Source: Eubacteriales bacterium (GTDB lineage: Bacteria; Bacillota; Clostridia; Oscillospirales; CAG-272). Taken from it: 5,597 bases of DNA. A model generated the notes under the pieces. It did no database searches. It saw only the letters and a program-made list of their open reading frames with translations, and was not told the origin of the DNA. Below, piece after piece: positions 1 through 5,596 of the stretch. The translations under genes were made by a program, and so were the position numbers. Where the stretch lies: NCBI GenBank assembly GCA_028709565.1, contig JAQVWU010000219.1:1-5597 (forward strand), written 5' to 3'. Each line of letters starts with the position of its first letter. Position 1 is the stretch's first letter.

Positions 1-1
1 C

Positions 2-532
2 ATAGGGGTTTTCAAGCTCCTGGGTGTGCGCAAACTGATAATAACCAACGCCGCCGGGGGGATCTCTGAAAAATACCGCCTCGGAGATATTGTGAGCGTG
101 CGCGACCACATAAAGCTGACCTCCGAATCCCCCTGCAGGGGAGCGAACATACTGGATTTCGGGGAACGCTTTTTTGACATGCAGCGGGTATATGATATGG
201 GGCTCAATATGCTTGCCCAGCGCAAAGCCCGCGAACTCGGCATAGAACTCAAGGAGGGCATATACGGCTATATGTCGGGTCCCCAATACGAAACGCCGGC
301 TGAGATAAACATGCTGCGCACTATGGGCGCGACCCTGGTGGGCATGTCCACCGTCCCGGAGGTCATCCAGGCGGCTCAGTGCAGAATTCCCGTGCTGTGC
401 CTGTCCTGCGTTACCAATATGGCCGCAGGCATTACCGGAACGGCGATTACCGAAAAGGAGGTTCTGGATACGGGAAAGGCGATATCCCAGAAATTCAAGA
501 CACTGCTCTCCTCGATAATCGCCTCGCTGTAA
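2..532 (+). CDS. punA: Purine nucleoside phosphorylase, trimeric type (5'-truncated by window edge)
   Basis: Cytosolic enzyme that splits (deoxy)inosine and (deoxy)guanosine with phosphate into free base and (deoxy)ribose-1-phosphate, in purine salvage. The reading frame is open to the window edge. The GTG at 26 lies inside the conserved core, so it is not the real start; about 95 N-terminal residues, including the phosphate-binding region, lie outside. Counting from the first complete codon, 176 residues remain, against roughly 270 in PupG/PunA. Visible family motifs are ITNAAGG (13-19, Asn16 onward), GPQYETPAE (Tyr96, Glu97 in the base pocket), GMSTVPE (114-120) and SCVTNMAAG, with Asn139 equivalent to human Asn243. 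Asn at that position favours 6-oxopurine substrates over the Asp of methylthioadenosine phosphorylases. The C-terminus is complete. The gene lies 77 bases before the deaminase gene, which would supply inosine-type substrates. Confidence 0.93.
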   Translation: MGVFKLLGVRKLIITNAAGGISEKYRLGDIVSVRDHIKLTSESPCRGANILDFGERFFDMQRVYDMGLNMLAQRKARELGIELKEGIYGYMSGPQYETPAEINMLRTMGATLVGMSTVPEVIQAAQCRIPVLCLSCVTNMAAGITGTAITEKEVLDTGKAISQKFKTLLSSIIASL

Positions 533-546
533 GCCGTCATGATTTA

Positions 547-572
547 AAGATATTAATAAATTAAGATATTAA
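547..572 (+). repeat. Pair of 10-bp direct repeats in the punA-mtaD spacer
   Basis: The sequence AAGATATTAA occurs at 547-556 and again at 563-572, separated by TAAATT, a 16-bp period. A partial third copy (AAGATA) overlaps the end of the second at 571-576. The 77-base spacer is otherwise AT-rich and shows no convincing sigma-A promoter or T-tailed hairpin. The repeats could be a regulator's binding site or chance in AT-rich DNA; the sequence alone does not decide. Confidence 0.45.
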
Positions 573-609
573 GATAAGGGATCAATGAATTCGGAGTTAA
601 AATAAAAAA

Positions 610-1890
610 ATGGATATACTGTTCAGCAACGCGCAAATCATCGGACGCGGCAATGTCTTTCTGGCCGTTTCCGGCGAGACTATCAGTTACATCGGCAGCG
701 AACGTCCGCCGGGCCGCTTTGACCGGACCGTCGACTGCCGCTCCGGGCTGCTGCTGCCCGGTTTATATAACTGCCATACCCACGCGGCGATGACCCTGCT
801 GCGCGGTTACGGGGAGGATATGCCCCTGGGGCGATGGCTTGAGGAGCGTATTTATCCGGCTGAGGAAAAACTGACCCCCGAAGCGGTATATACGGGTTCG
901 ATGTGGGCTGTTGCCGAAATGTTGAAAAACGGTATCGTATCCTTTAGCGATATGTATATGTTTTGCGATGAGACCGCGCGGGCGGTCGCCGAAACGGGAA
1001 TAAAGGCAAACCTCAGCCGCGCGGTGCTGTCTTTTGACCCGGATGAGGACATGAAAAAATCCGAACGCTTCCTGGAATCGAAACGGCTGTTTGAAAACTA
1101 TAACAATGCCGCCGGCGGACGGATAAAAATCGATATGTCGCTGCACGCCGAATATACAAACACAAAAAACTCCGCGCGGTTTATGGCCGAGCGCGCCGCC
1201 GAATTCGGAACGCGGATGCATATCCATATGTCCGAAACCGAGTCGGAACACATCGAATGCAAAAAACGGCACGGCGTCACACCCGCGCGTTTTTTCGCCG
1301 ACAACGGCGTATTCGATGTGCCGGCAACCGCAGCACACTGTGTGTGGGTTGAGGAGGAAGATATGGATATCATGCGCCGGTATGGGGTTACCGCGGCCCA
1401 TAATCCCGCCAGCAACCTCAAACTGGGCAGCGGGGTCATGCCGTTTACCGCTATGCATAATAAAGGCGTGCCCGTCGCCCTGGGCACCGACGGCGCCGCG
1501 TCAAACAACACGCTGGATATCATGAAGGAAATGTATCTGGCTGCCATTCTGCACAAGGGGATTGAACGCAACCCCGCAAATGTAAAAGCCGATCTGCTTT
1601 TGAAAGCGGCTTGCGAAACGGGGGCGCTGTCCCAGGGCAGGACCGACTGCGGCAGGCTGGAGAGCGGTTGCCGCGCCGATGTGATCCTGATTGATCTTGA
1701 TACGCCCAACAACATCCCATACTATGACCTTTCATATGCCGCGGTTTATTCGGCTGATTCCTCAAATGTGCTGCTTACCATGTCGGACGGTAAAATTCTG
1801 TACGAGAACGGCTGCTTTACCACCATAGATATTGAAAAACTAAAATATGATATGAGGTTTGCCTGTGCCAGATTCTTCGAAGAAAAGTAA
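610..1890 (+). CDS. mtaD: 5-methylthioadenosine/S-adenosylhomocysteine deaminase (amidohydrolase family)
   Basis: Zn-dependent hydrolytic deaminase of the amidohydrolase superfamily (TIM barrel). Characterised relatives such as Thermotoga TM0936 convert methylthioadenosine, S-adenosylhomocysteine and adenosine to the inosine forms plus ammonia. The 426-residue length is normal. All motifs are present: NCHTHAAMTLLRG with metal ligands His56 and His58, HIHMSETESE with His206 and Glu209, AAHC with His243, HNPASNLKLGSG with His264, and LGTDGAASNN with Asp294. The small beta domain is built from residues 1-50 and about 350-405 (ADVILIDLD). The ATG at 610 is chosen because the protein then begins at the usual position; the only ribosome-binding candidate, GGAG at 593-596, sits 13 bases away, longer than usual. 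The 3' end overlaps spoVB. In this context it likely feeds the phosphorylase upstream and clears SAM by-products. Substrate preference among MTA, SAH and adenosine cannot be read from sequence. Confidence 0.92.
   Translation: MDILFSNAQIIGRGNVFLAVSGETISYIGSERPPGRFDRTVDCRSGLLLPGLYNCHTHAAMTLLRGYGEDMPLGRWLEERIYPAEEKLTPEAVYTGSMWAVAEMLKNGIVSFSDMYMFCDETARAVAETGIKANLSRAVLSFDPDEDMKKSERFLESKRLFENYNNAAGGRIKIDMSLHAEYTNTKNSARFMAERAAEFGTRMHIHMSETESEHIECKKRHGVTPARFFADNGVFDVPATAAHCVWVEEEDMDIMRRYGVTAAHNPASNLKLGSGVMPFTAMHNKGVPVALGTDGAASNNTLDIMKEMYLAAILHKGIERNPANVKADLLLKAACETGALSQGRTDCGRLESGCRADVILIDLDTPNNIPYYDLSYAAVYSADSSNVLLTMSDGKILYENGCFTTIDIEKLKYDMRFACARFFEEK
1854..1857 (+). promoter_or_regulatory. Ribosome binding site that decides the spoVB start
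   Basis: GAGG lies inside the mtaD coding region, 7 bases before GTG 1865 but only 1 base before the in-frame TTG at 1859. The spacing therefore favours GTG 1865 as the spoVB start. Confidence 0.6.
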
Positions 1891-3496
1891 CAGACTGTTC
1901 CTGTCGGGAGTGATGATACTCACCTTTTCGAACATACTGATAAAGGTGATCGGTCTCACCCTCAAGATACCGCTCACACATATACTCGGCGACGACGGAA
2001 TGGCCTATTATGACGTCGCCTATAAGATATATGTATGGTTTTATATGATTTCAACCGCCGGTTTGCCGGTGGCGGTGTCCATATTGATTTCGGAGAGCCG
2101 CGTAAAGGGCAATTTCCGTGAAGTTAAACGCATCTTCCGCATTTCGCTGACCCTGTTTATAATCATCGGGCTTTTCGGTATGGGGGTCATGATGGGCGGA
2201 GCGAAGCTGTTCGCCGCCGCCTATAAATTCCCGGACTCATATATCGCCATTCTGGCAATCGCGCCGACATTGTTTTTTATCTGTGTGTCAAGCGCGATAC
2301 GGGGTTACTTCCAGGGGTATCAGAACATGATACCTACGGCTCTTTCACAGATAATCGAAGCGCTGGGCAAACTGATCCTGGGTATTATATTCGCTTTATA
2401 CGGCATAGGTCAGGGTTATTCCATGCCGGTTGTAGCGGCGCTGACCATACTGGGGCTGACCATCGGCGTCGCCGCCTCCATGTTGTTTTTATGCGTCTCC
2501 AAACTGCTGTTCAACGCCCGGACTTATGACGCGGAATATCTGAGGCCGGACAGCGATACAATGCCGGTCCGGTCGGTAAAAACCCTGTGCGGGCTGCTGA
2601 TTTCGACCTCGATTCCGATAATGCTGTCCTCGTCGGTTATGTCCTTTACCAATCTGCTGGACGGAATGATTTTATCCCGCCGGCTGCAGGCGTCGGGTTT
2701 TTCCGAAGAAATGACGCGTATCATCTACGGAAATTACAATTCGGTGGCCGTTTCCATGTTTAATTTCCCGCCGGCGCTGATATATCCGATATCCTATTCG
2801 GTCATACCCCTCCTTTCGGCCGCCATCGCGACGAAAGATGACAGGCGTGTAACCTTTATTATGAACAGCTCGCTCAAGACAGCCTCGCTGATTGCCCTGC
2901 CCTGTTCAATAGGCATGTCGGTTTTATCCGAACCGATACTCAAGCTGCTGTTCAAAGAAGAATCGGCCGTTCGGGCGGCACCCCTCTTATCGGTATTATC
3001 GCTTTCAGTCTTTTTTGTGGGCATGCTCGCCATAACCAACGCGCTGCTTCAGGCGCACAAGCTGGAACGCAAACCCATCGTTTCAATGACGGCCGGGTCG
3101 GCGATAAAACTCATTTCCAGCTATATCCTCATAGGGATTCCCCGGGTAGGCATATACGGCGCCCCCACCGGTACCTTTTTGTGCTATTTTGTCATATCGC
3201 TCTTTAATTTTTATTTCCTGGCAAAGTATGTTAAGCTTATACCGGATTTCAGGCTTATTTTCATAAAGCCATTCGCGGCGTCGCTTTTATGCGGAGCCGC
3301 GGCTATCGCGTCATACAAGCTGCTTGAACGCGTGATAAATCCCAAGGCGGCGACCCTGGCAGCCATCGCCTTTGCGGCCCTTGTATACATAATAGCCGTT
3401 TTTGTTTTGCGCTGTGTCGGCAGGGAAGACATTTTACTGCTGCCCAAGGGGGAACGTATCTGCCGTTTTCTTGAACGGCTCAGGCTTATACGCTGA
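1865..3496 (+). CDS. spoVB: SpoVB/YabM-type MOP-superfamily flippase (polysaccharide biosynthesis/sporulation membrane protein)
   Basis: Integral membrane protein of the MOP superfamily (MurJ/Wzx/SpoVB group), thought to flip lipid-linked cell-wall precursors across the cytoplasmic membrane. B. subtilis SpoVB is needed for the spore cortex. The 543-residue length and repeated hydrophobic stretches across the whole protein fit the usual 14-helix layout. Signature elements are the first helix (FLSGVMILTFSNILIKVIG), IRGYFQGYQNMIPTALSQ at about 145-162, the TNLLD loop near 262-266, NALLQAHKLERKP, GIPRVGIYGAPTGT and the cytosolic C-terminal LPKGER helix (526 onward). I chose GTG 1865 over TTG 1859 because of ribosome-binding-site spacing; the alternative adds two residues. 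The 26-base overlap with mtaD suggests translational coupling. Its place directly before mazG matches Bacillus yabM, so it may be the YabM orthologue rather than the cortex-essential SpoVB paralogue. The substrate is unknown. Confidence 0.9.
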   Translation: MPDSSKKSNRLFLSGVMILTFSNILIKVIGLTLKIPLTHILGDDGMAYYDVAYKIYVWFYMISTAGLPVAVSILISESRVKGNFREVKRIFRISLTLFIIIGLFGMGVMMGGAKLFAAAYKFPDSYIAILAIAPTLFFICVSSAIRGYFQGYQNMIPTALSQIIEALGKLILGIIFALYGIGQGYSMPVVAALTILGLTIGVAASMLFLCVSKLLFNARTYDAEYLRPDSDTMPVRSVKTLCGLLISTSIPIMLSSSVMSFTNLLDGMILSRRLQASGFSEEMTRIIYGNYNSVAVSMFNFPPALIYPISYSVIPLLSAAIATKDDRRVTFIMNSSLKTASLIALPCSIGMSVLSEPILKLLFKEESAVRAAPLLSVLSLSVFFVGMLAITNALLQAHKLERKPIVSMTAGSAIKLISSYILIGIPRVGIYGAPTGTFLCYFVISLFNFYFLAKYVKLIPDFRLIFIKPFAASLLCGAAAIASYKLLERVINPKAATLAAIAFAALVYIIAVFVLRCVGREDILLLPKGERICRFLERLRLIR

Positions 3497-3504
3497 CCGG
3501 TTAA

Positions 3505-3526
3505 ATAACAGAAATAACAGAAATAA
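3505..3526 (+). repeat. Short tandem repeat in the spoVB-mazG spacer
   Basis: The 9-base unit ATAACAGAA occurs twice head to tail (3505-3513 and 3514-3522), followed by a partial ATAA. It fills much of the 59-base AT-rich spacer. No hairpin, terminator or clear promoter is seen here. The mazG ribosome binding site AAGGA lies downstream at 3542-3546. Confidence 0.5.
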
Positions 3527-3555
3527 TAACTCAATAAAAATAAGGATAAAACAAA

Positions 3556-4248
3556 ATGGAAACAAATCCAACAAGGAAAAAAATCGCCGGGAAAATCAAA
3601 GCGCTGACCGAAAACCGGGATAACAGGACGTATGATATCAACGATCTTGTGGATATCATGGCAATATTGCGTTCGGAGGACGGCTGTCCCTGGGACAGGG
3701 AACAGGACCACACGACAATACGCCAGAACTTCATAGAGGAAACATATGAAGCGGTAGAAGCCATCGACAACGGGGACATGGAACTGCTCCGGGAGGAGCT
3801 GGGGGATGTACTGCTGCAGGTGGTTTTTCATGCCCGTATAAGCCAGGAGGACGGTTATTTTTCCTTTGATGAGGTGGCAAACGATATCTGCCTCAAACTC
3901 ATTGAACGCCATCCGCATATATTCGGCACCGTTGAAGCGGATACCCCGCAGGAGGTTCTGCGCAACTGGGAACAGATAAAGCAGCGCACCAAGGACAGGA
4001 AGGATATATCGCAGATACTGGACGGCGTGGCAAAGTCGCTGCCCTCCCTCATGCGCGCGGGCAAACTCGCCAAAAAGCTGGTGAACAGCGGCGAAGAGCC
4101 TGAGCCTGAGCCTGAGCGCCGGCTGAGCGAATCGGAATACGGTGAGAGATTGTTTGCGCTGGCCGCCGAGTGCGCCCTGGCCGGTTTTGAACCGGAAAAG
4201 ACCCTTTACGACGCGTGTGAAAGGGTTATAGCGCGGGTGGCTGAATAA
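3556..4248 (+). CDS. mazG: Nucleoside triphosphate pyrophosphohydrolase MazG with degenerate C-terminal domain
   Basis: MazG hydrolyses (d)NTPs to NMP and pyrophosphate in the cytosol, a house-cleaning or nutritional-stress role. The N-terminal all-alpha domain is intact: GCPWDREQ at 43-50, the metal-binding set Glu61, Glu62, Glu65 (EETYE) with Glu81 and Asp84 (ELGD), then LLQVVFHARI and ERHPHIFG (117-124), NWEQIK and SLPSLMRAGKLAKK. The second MazG domain is eroded. After Asn177 comes an acidic Glu-Pro linker (180-187), then only the stretch resembling the last helices (ERLFALAAECALAGFEPEKTLYDACERV); its own EExxE helix is missing. At 230 residues it is shorter than the 263 of E. coli MazG. 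ATG 3556 has AAGGA 9 bases upstream. Unlike Bacillus YabN there is no methylase domain. A promoter for hup follows, so mazG probably ends the upstream transcription group or is read through. Confidence 0.92.
   Translation: METNPTRKKIAGKIKALTENRDNRTYDINDLVDIMAILRSEDGCPWDREQDHTTIRQNFIEETYEAVEAIDNGDMELLREELGDVLLQVVFHARISQEDGYFSFDEVANDICLKLIERHPHIFGTVEADTPQEVLRNWEQIKQRTKDRKDISQILDGVAKSLPSLMRAGKLAKKLVNSGEEPEPEPERRLSESEYGERLFALAAECALAGFEPEKTLYDACERVIARVAE
4096..4116 (+). repeat. GAGCCT hexamer microsatellite inside mazG
   Basis: Three in-frame copies of GAGCCT followed by GAG encode a Glu-Pro run (residues 181-187). It sits exactly where the conserved part of the C-terminal MazG domain is missing. 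Copy-number change in steps of six would keep the frame. Confidence 0.75.
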
Positions 4249-4323
4249 TCTCGCAATAGCGGTAAACTGCGATAAAGGTAAAAATAACCCGAAAAAATAC
4301 GCAATAAATTATAAAAAAAACTA

Positions 4324-4352
4324 TTGATAAACATCAAAAACAATGTTATACT
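4324..4352 (+). promoter_or_regulatory. Sigma-A-type promoter for hup
   Basis: The -35 element TTGATA (4324-4329) is separated by 17 bases from the -10 element TATACT (4347-4352), which has an extended TGT just before it (4344-4346). Each hexamer differs from consensus at one position, and spacing is optimal. Transcription would start near 4359, leaving an AT-rich leader of about 45 bases with AAGG at 4391-4394, 9 bases before the hup ATG. The spacer between mazG and hup (4249-4403) holds nothing else I can support. Confidence 0.75.
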
Positions 4353-4403
4353 GAATACTATACAAATTATATTACGAAAGGTAATAAAACAAGGTATTAA
4401 AAA

Positions 4404-4712
4404 ATGACAAGAAATAAAATGATAACAGAGATCGCACACAGAACATCCCTTAAGAGAGACCAGGCAGACGAAGCGGTAAGCACAATGCTGGATATCATAT
4501 GCGAAACCCTGGCCGCGGGCGAAAAGGTTCAGATTACCGGCTTCGGCACATTTGAAGTGCGTGAGCGCGGCGAGAGAAACGGCAGAAATCCCTATTCGGG
4601 GGAAAGCATTGTTATACCCGCGTCCCGCTATCCGGCCTTTGTTCCGGGCAAGGTTTTCAGAGCAAAGATAAAAGGCAATAACGATACCGATAATAATAAC
4701 AATAACGAATAA
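4404..4712 (+). CDS. hup: HU-family nucleoid DNA-binding protein with Asn-rich tail
   Basis: Small basic histone-like protein that dimerises and bends DNA, shaping the nucleoid. The HU/IHF fold is complete: N-terminal helices (KMITEIAHRTSLKRDQADEAV), the signature VQITGFGTFEVRERGERNGRNP at 42-63, and the beta-arm with Arg61-Asn62-Pro63, where Pro63 is the DNA-intercalating proline. IPASRYPAFVPGKVFRAKIK (71-90) ends the usual fold. The remaining 12 residues, GNNDTDNNNNNE, are an unusual acidic/Asn tail; typical HU proteins stop near residue 90-92. Residues before the tail fit HU rather than IHF. A strong promoter lies just upstream, consistent with an abundant protein, and AAGG at 4391-4394 serves the ATG. 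It is followed after 17 bases by rqcP, so the two are likely co-transcribed. HU between mazG and the S4 gene is a clostridial arrangement. Confidence 0.95.
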   Translation: MTRNKMITEIAHRTSLKRDQADEAVSTMLDIICETLAAGEKVQITGFGTFEVRERGERNGRNPYSGESIVIPASRYPAFVPGKVFRAKIKGNNDTDNNNNNE

Positions 4713-4729
4713 GACATATAAAATTTGAT

Positions 4730-4972
4730 ATGAGACTTGACAAATATTTAAAGGTTTCGCGCATAATAAAACGCCGCACCGTGGCAAATGAAGCCTGTGA
4801 CAGCGATCATGTAACGGTAAACGGACGTCGGGCGAAGGCGTCATATGAAGTCAAGGAAAATGATATAATAGAAATAACCTTCGGCGAACGCAGGTTGAAA
4901 CTGCGTGTCACCGGGATTAAAGAACATGTGCCCAAGGCGGACGCGTCGGGGATGTATGAGGTAATTAACTGA
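4730..4972 (+). CDS. rqcP: RqcP (YabO), S4-domain ribosome-associated quality control protein
   Basis: An 80-residue S4 RNA-binding protein matching B. subtilis RqcP/YabO nearly end to end, which has 86 residues. RqcP binds the obstructed 50S subunit with RqcH and tRNA-Ala and helps processive alanine tailing of stalled nascent chains. The S4 domain occupies about residues 1-52: MRLDKYLKVSRIIKRR at the N-terminus, including Arg11, Arg15 and Arg16 of the RNA-binding helix, then VTVNGRRAKASYEVKENDIIEITFG. Its C-terminus (LKLRVTGIKEH ... MYEVIN) also aligns with the family. Heat-shock protein Hsp15 is the Gram-negative relative, but the length and context favour RqcP. No Shine-Dalgarno sequence is visible in the roughly 25 bases before ATG 4730, so translation may depend on coupling to hup or on the unstructured AT-rich leader. 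Confidence 0.92.
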   Translation: MRLDKYLKVSRIIKRRTVANEACDSDHVTVNGRRAKASYEVKENDIIEITFGERRLKLRVTGIKEHVPKADASGMYEVIN

Positions 4973-4981
4973 ACCGATTCT

Positions 4982-5011
4982 TCTAATTCCGGTTTCCGGC
5001 GCATATATAAT
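4982..5011 (+). promoter_or_regulatory. Candidate yabP promoter (sporulation sigma-E-like or sigma-A-like)
   Basis: TATATAAT at 5004-5011 matches the sigma-E -10 (CATACAAT) at six of eight positions, with TCTAATT at 4982-4988 as a partial -35 at a 15-base spacing. The same bases include a perfect sigma-A TATAAT (5006-5011) but with no good -35. YabP and YabQ belong to the sigma-E sporulation programme in B. subtilis. A start near 5018 would remove the left arm of the overlapping hairpin. The region is AT-rich, so chance matches are likely. Confidence 0.3.
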
Positions 5012-5035
5012 AGTATATTTATATATTGCCGGAGG
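4993..5035 (+). promoter_or_regulatory. Hairpin that pairs the yabP Shine-Dalgarno sequence
   Basis: The left arm 4993-5000 (TTTCCGGC) pairs with 5028-5035 (GCCGGAGG), the first two as G-U pairs. After a small internal loop (5001-5002 against 5027), 5003-5010 (ATATATAA) pairs with 5019-5026 (TTATATAT), leaving an 8-base loop. The GGAGG ribosome binding site of yabP (5031-5035) lies wholly in the right arm, 6 bases before ATG 5042. There is no T run after it, so it is not a terminator. The pairing is read directly; a regulatory role is inferred. Confidence 0.5.
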
Positions 5036-5041
5036 TAAAAC

Positions 5042-5362
5042 ATGCCGCAGATAAATGAAGAGAGTGCGCGACGCGGTCATACCGTGACACTGCTTGACCG
5101 CAGAACGCTTAATATAACCGGAGCGGAGGATGTGCTGAGTTTTGACGAAAACAGCGTGATTATCCGTACCGCTCTGGGGCTCATGACGGTCGACGGGGAA
5201 GGACTGCGCATAGTAAAGCTGAACGCCGACGCCGCCTCGACTCAGCAGCAAAACAATGTAGGACCCGGCGGGGTAATAATCGAGGGGAAAATAGGCGGAG
5301 TGTTTTATACCGACGATGATTCCGAGCCCAAAAAAGCCGGAATGTTCGGCAGGAGAAAATAA
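5042..5362 (+). CDS. yabP: Sporulation protein YabP (YabP/YqfC family)
   Basis: A 106-residue protein of the YabP/YqfC family, made in the mother cell during sporulation and linked to spore envelope formation; the biochemical role is unknown. The beta-rich family core is recognisable: HTVTLLDRRTLNITGAEDVLSFDENSVIIRTALGLMTVDGEGLRIVKL (13-60), then VIIEGKIGGVFYTDD (78-92), and a basic C-terminal tail GMFGRRK like the usual GFFGRLFK ending. Between the two core parts lies a Gln/Asn/Ala-rich insert (about 62-77, ADAASTQQQNNVGPGG), longer than the short turn I expect in relatives. There is no signal peptide or membrane segment. ATG 5042 has a strong GGAGG 6 bases upstream. yabQ begins 3 bases after the stop codon, so the two are translated from one message. 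The order rqcP-yabP-yabQ supports the assignment. Confidence 0.9.
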   Translation: MPQINEESARRGHTVTLLDRRTLNITGAEDVLSFDENSVIIRTALGLMTVDGEGLRIVKLNADAASTQQQNNVGPGGVIIEGKIGGVFYTDDDSEPKKAGMFGRRK

Positions 5363-5365
5363 ACG

Positions 5366-5596
5366 GTGGAGGTATCACAGAAGCTTCTGGCGCTTGCCCT
5401 GCTGTATTCCGCCGGAATCGGAGCCGCGCTGGGCGCGCTTTATGATGTGTTCCGTATAATGCGCGTTGCCATGAAACCGCTGCCGGATATGCCTGCCCGG
5501 ATCCGACAGTTTTATAACACCGTCGGCGATACCATGATTTTTGCCGAGGACATTCTGTCTTCATTGGCGGCTGCCGCCATCGGCCCCGTCTTTTGA
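5366..5596 (+). CDS. yabQ: Spore cortex biosynthesis protein YabQ, N-terminal part (truncated or frameshifted)
   Basis: YabQ is a polytopic membrane protein required for spore cortex formation in B. subtilis, localised around the forespore. Here only 76 residues are encoded before a TGA at 5594-5596, one base before the window end. The family needs several membrane helices and usually well over 100 residues. Visible are helix 1 (about 6-27, LLALALLYSAGIGAALGALY), the family motif LYDVFR (25-30), a basic amphipathic stretch, then the FAEDIL motif (59-64) starting helix 2, which is cut off at AAAAIGPVF. The TGA overlaps a run of four T (5591-5594). One extra T would give VFLI and continue the hydrophobic helix, so a frameshift or a sequence error is likely. 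GTG 5366 is the start, with GGAG at 5352-5355 spaced 10 bases. Identity rests on the motifs and the yabP neighbour. Confidence 0.75.
   Translation: MEVSQKLLALALLYSAGIGAALGALYDVFRIMRVAMKPLPDMPARIRQFYNTVGDTMIFAEDILSSLAAAAIGPVF

Noticed and set aside
26..532. GTG at 26 as the real start of the phosphorylase gene
   Set aside because: Upstream codons to the window edge continue conserved sequence (FKLLGVRKLIITNAAGG), so the gene simply runs off the left edge.
763..1458. Long antisense open frame (231 codons) opposite mtaD
   Set aside because: It is the shadow of a well-conserved gene in GC-rich DNA. The translation shows no recognisable domain and mtaD has all its catalytic motifs on the + strand.
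1859..1861. TTG at 1859 as the spoVB start
   Set aside because: The GAGG site would be only one base away; GTG at 1865 gives a normal 7-base spacing.
3211..3918. Antisense open frame (235 codons) across the spoVB-mazG junction
   Set aside because: It spans two convincing + strand genes and their spacer, shows no family motif and has no plausible start context.
4201..4226. Perfect 7-bp inverted repeat ACCCTTT ... AAAGGGT near the end of mazG
   Set aside because: It lies inside the coding region, has a 12-base loop and no T run. It is most likely a chance of codon sequence.
4251..4272. Inverted repeat TCGCA ... TGCGA just after the mazG stop, as a terminator
   Set aside because: The stem is only 5 bp with a 12-base loop and no T run follows. 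It does not support an intrinsic terminator.
4996..5032. Hairpin before yabP as an intrinsic terminator of hup-rqcP
   Set aside because: The right arm is followed by AGGTAAAACATG, not a T run, and the stem overlaps the yabP ribosome binding site. A role at translation initiation fits better.
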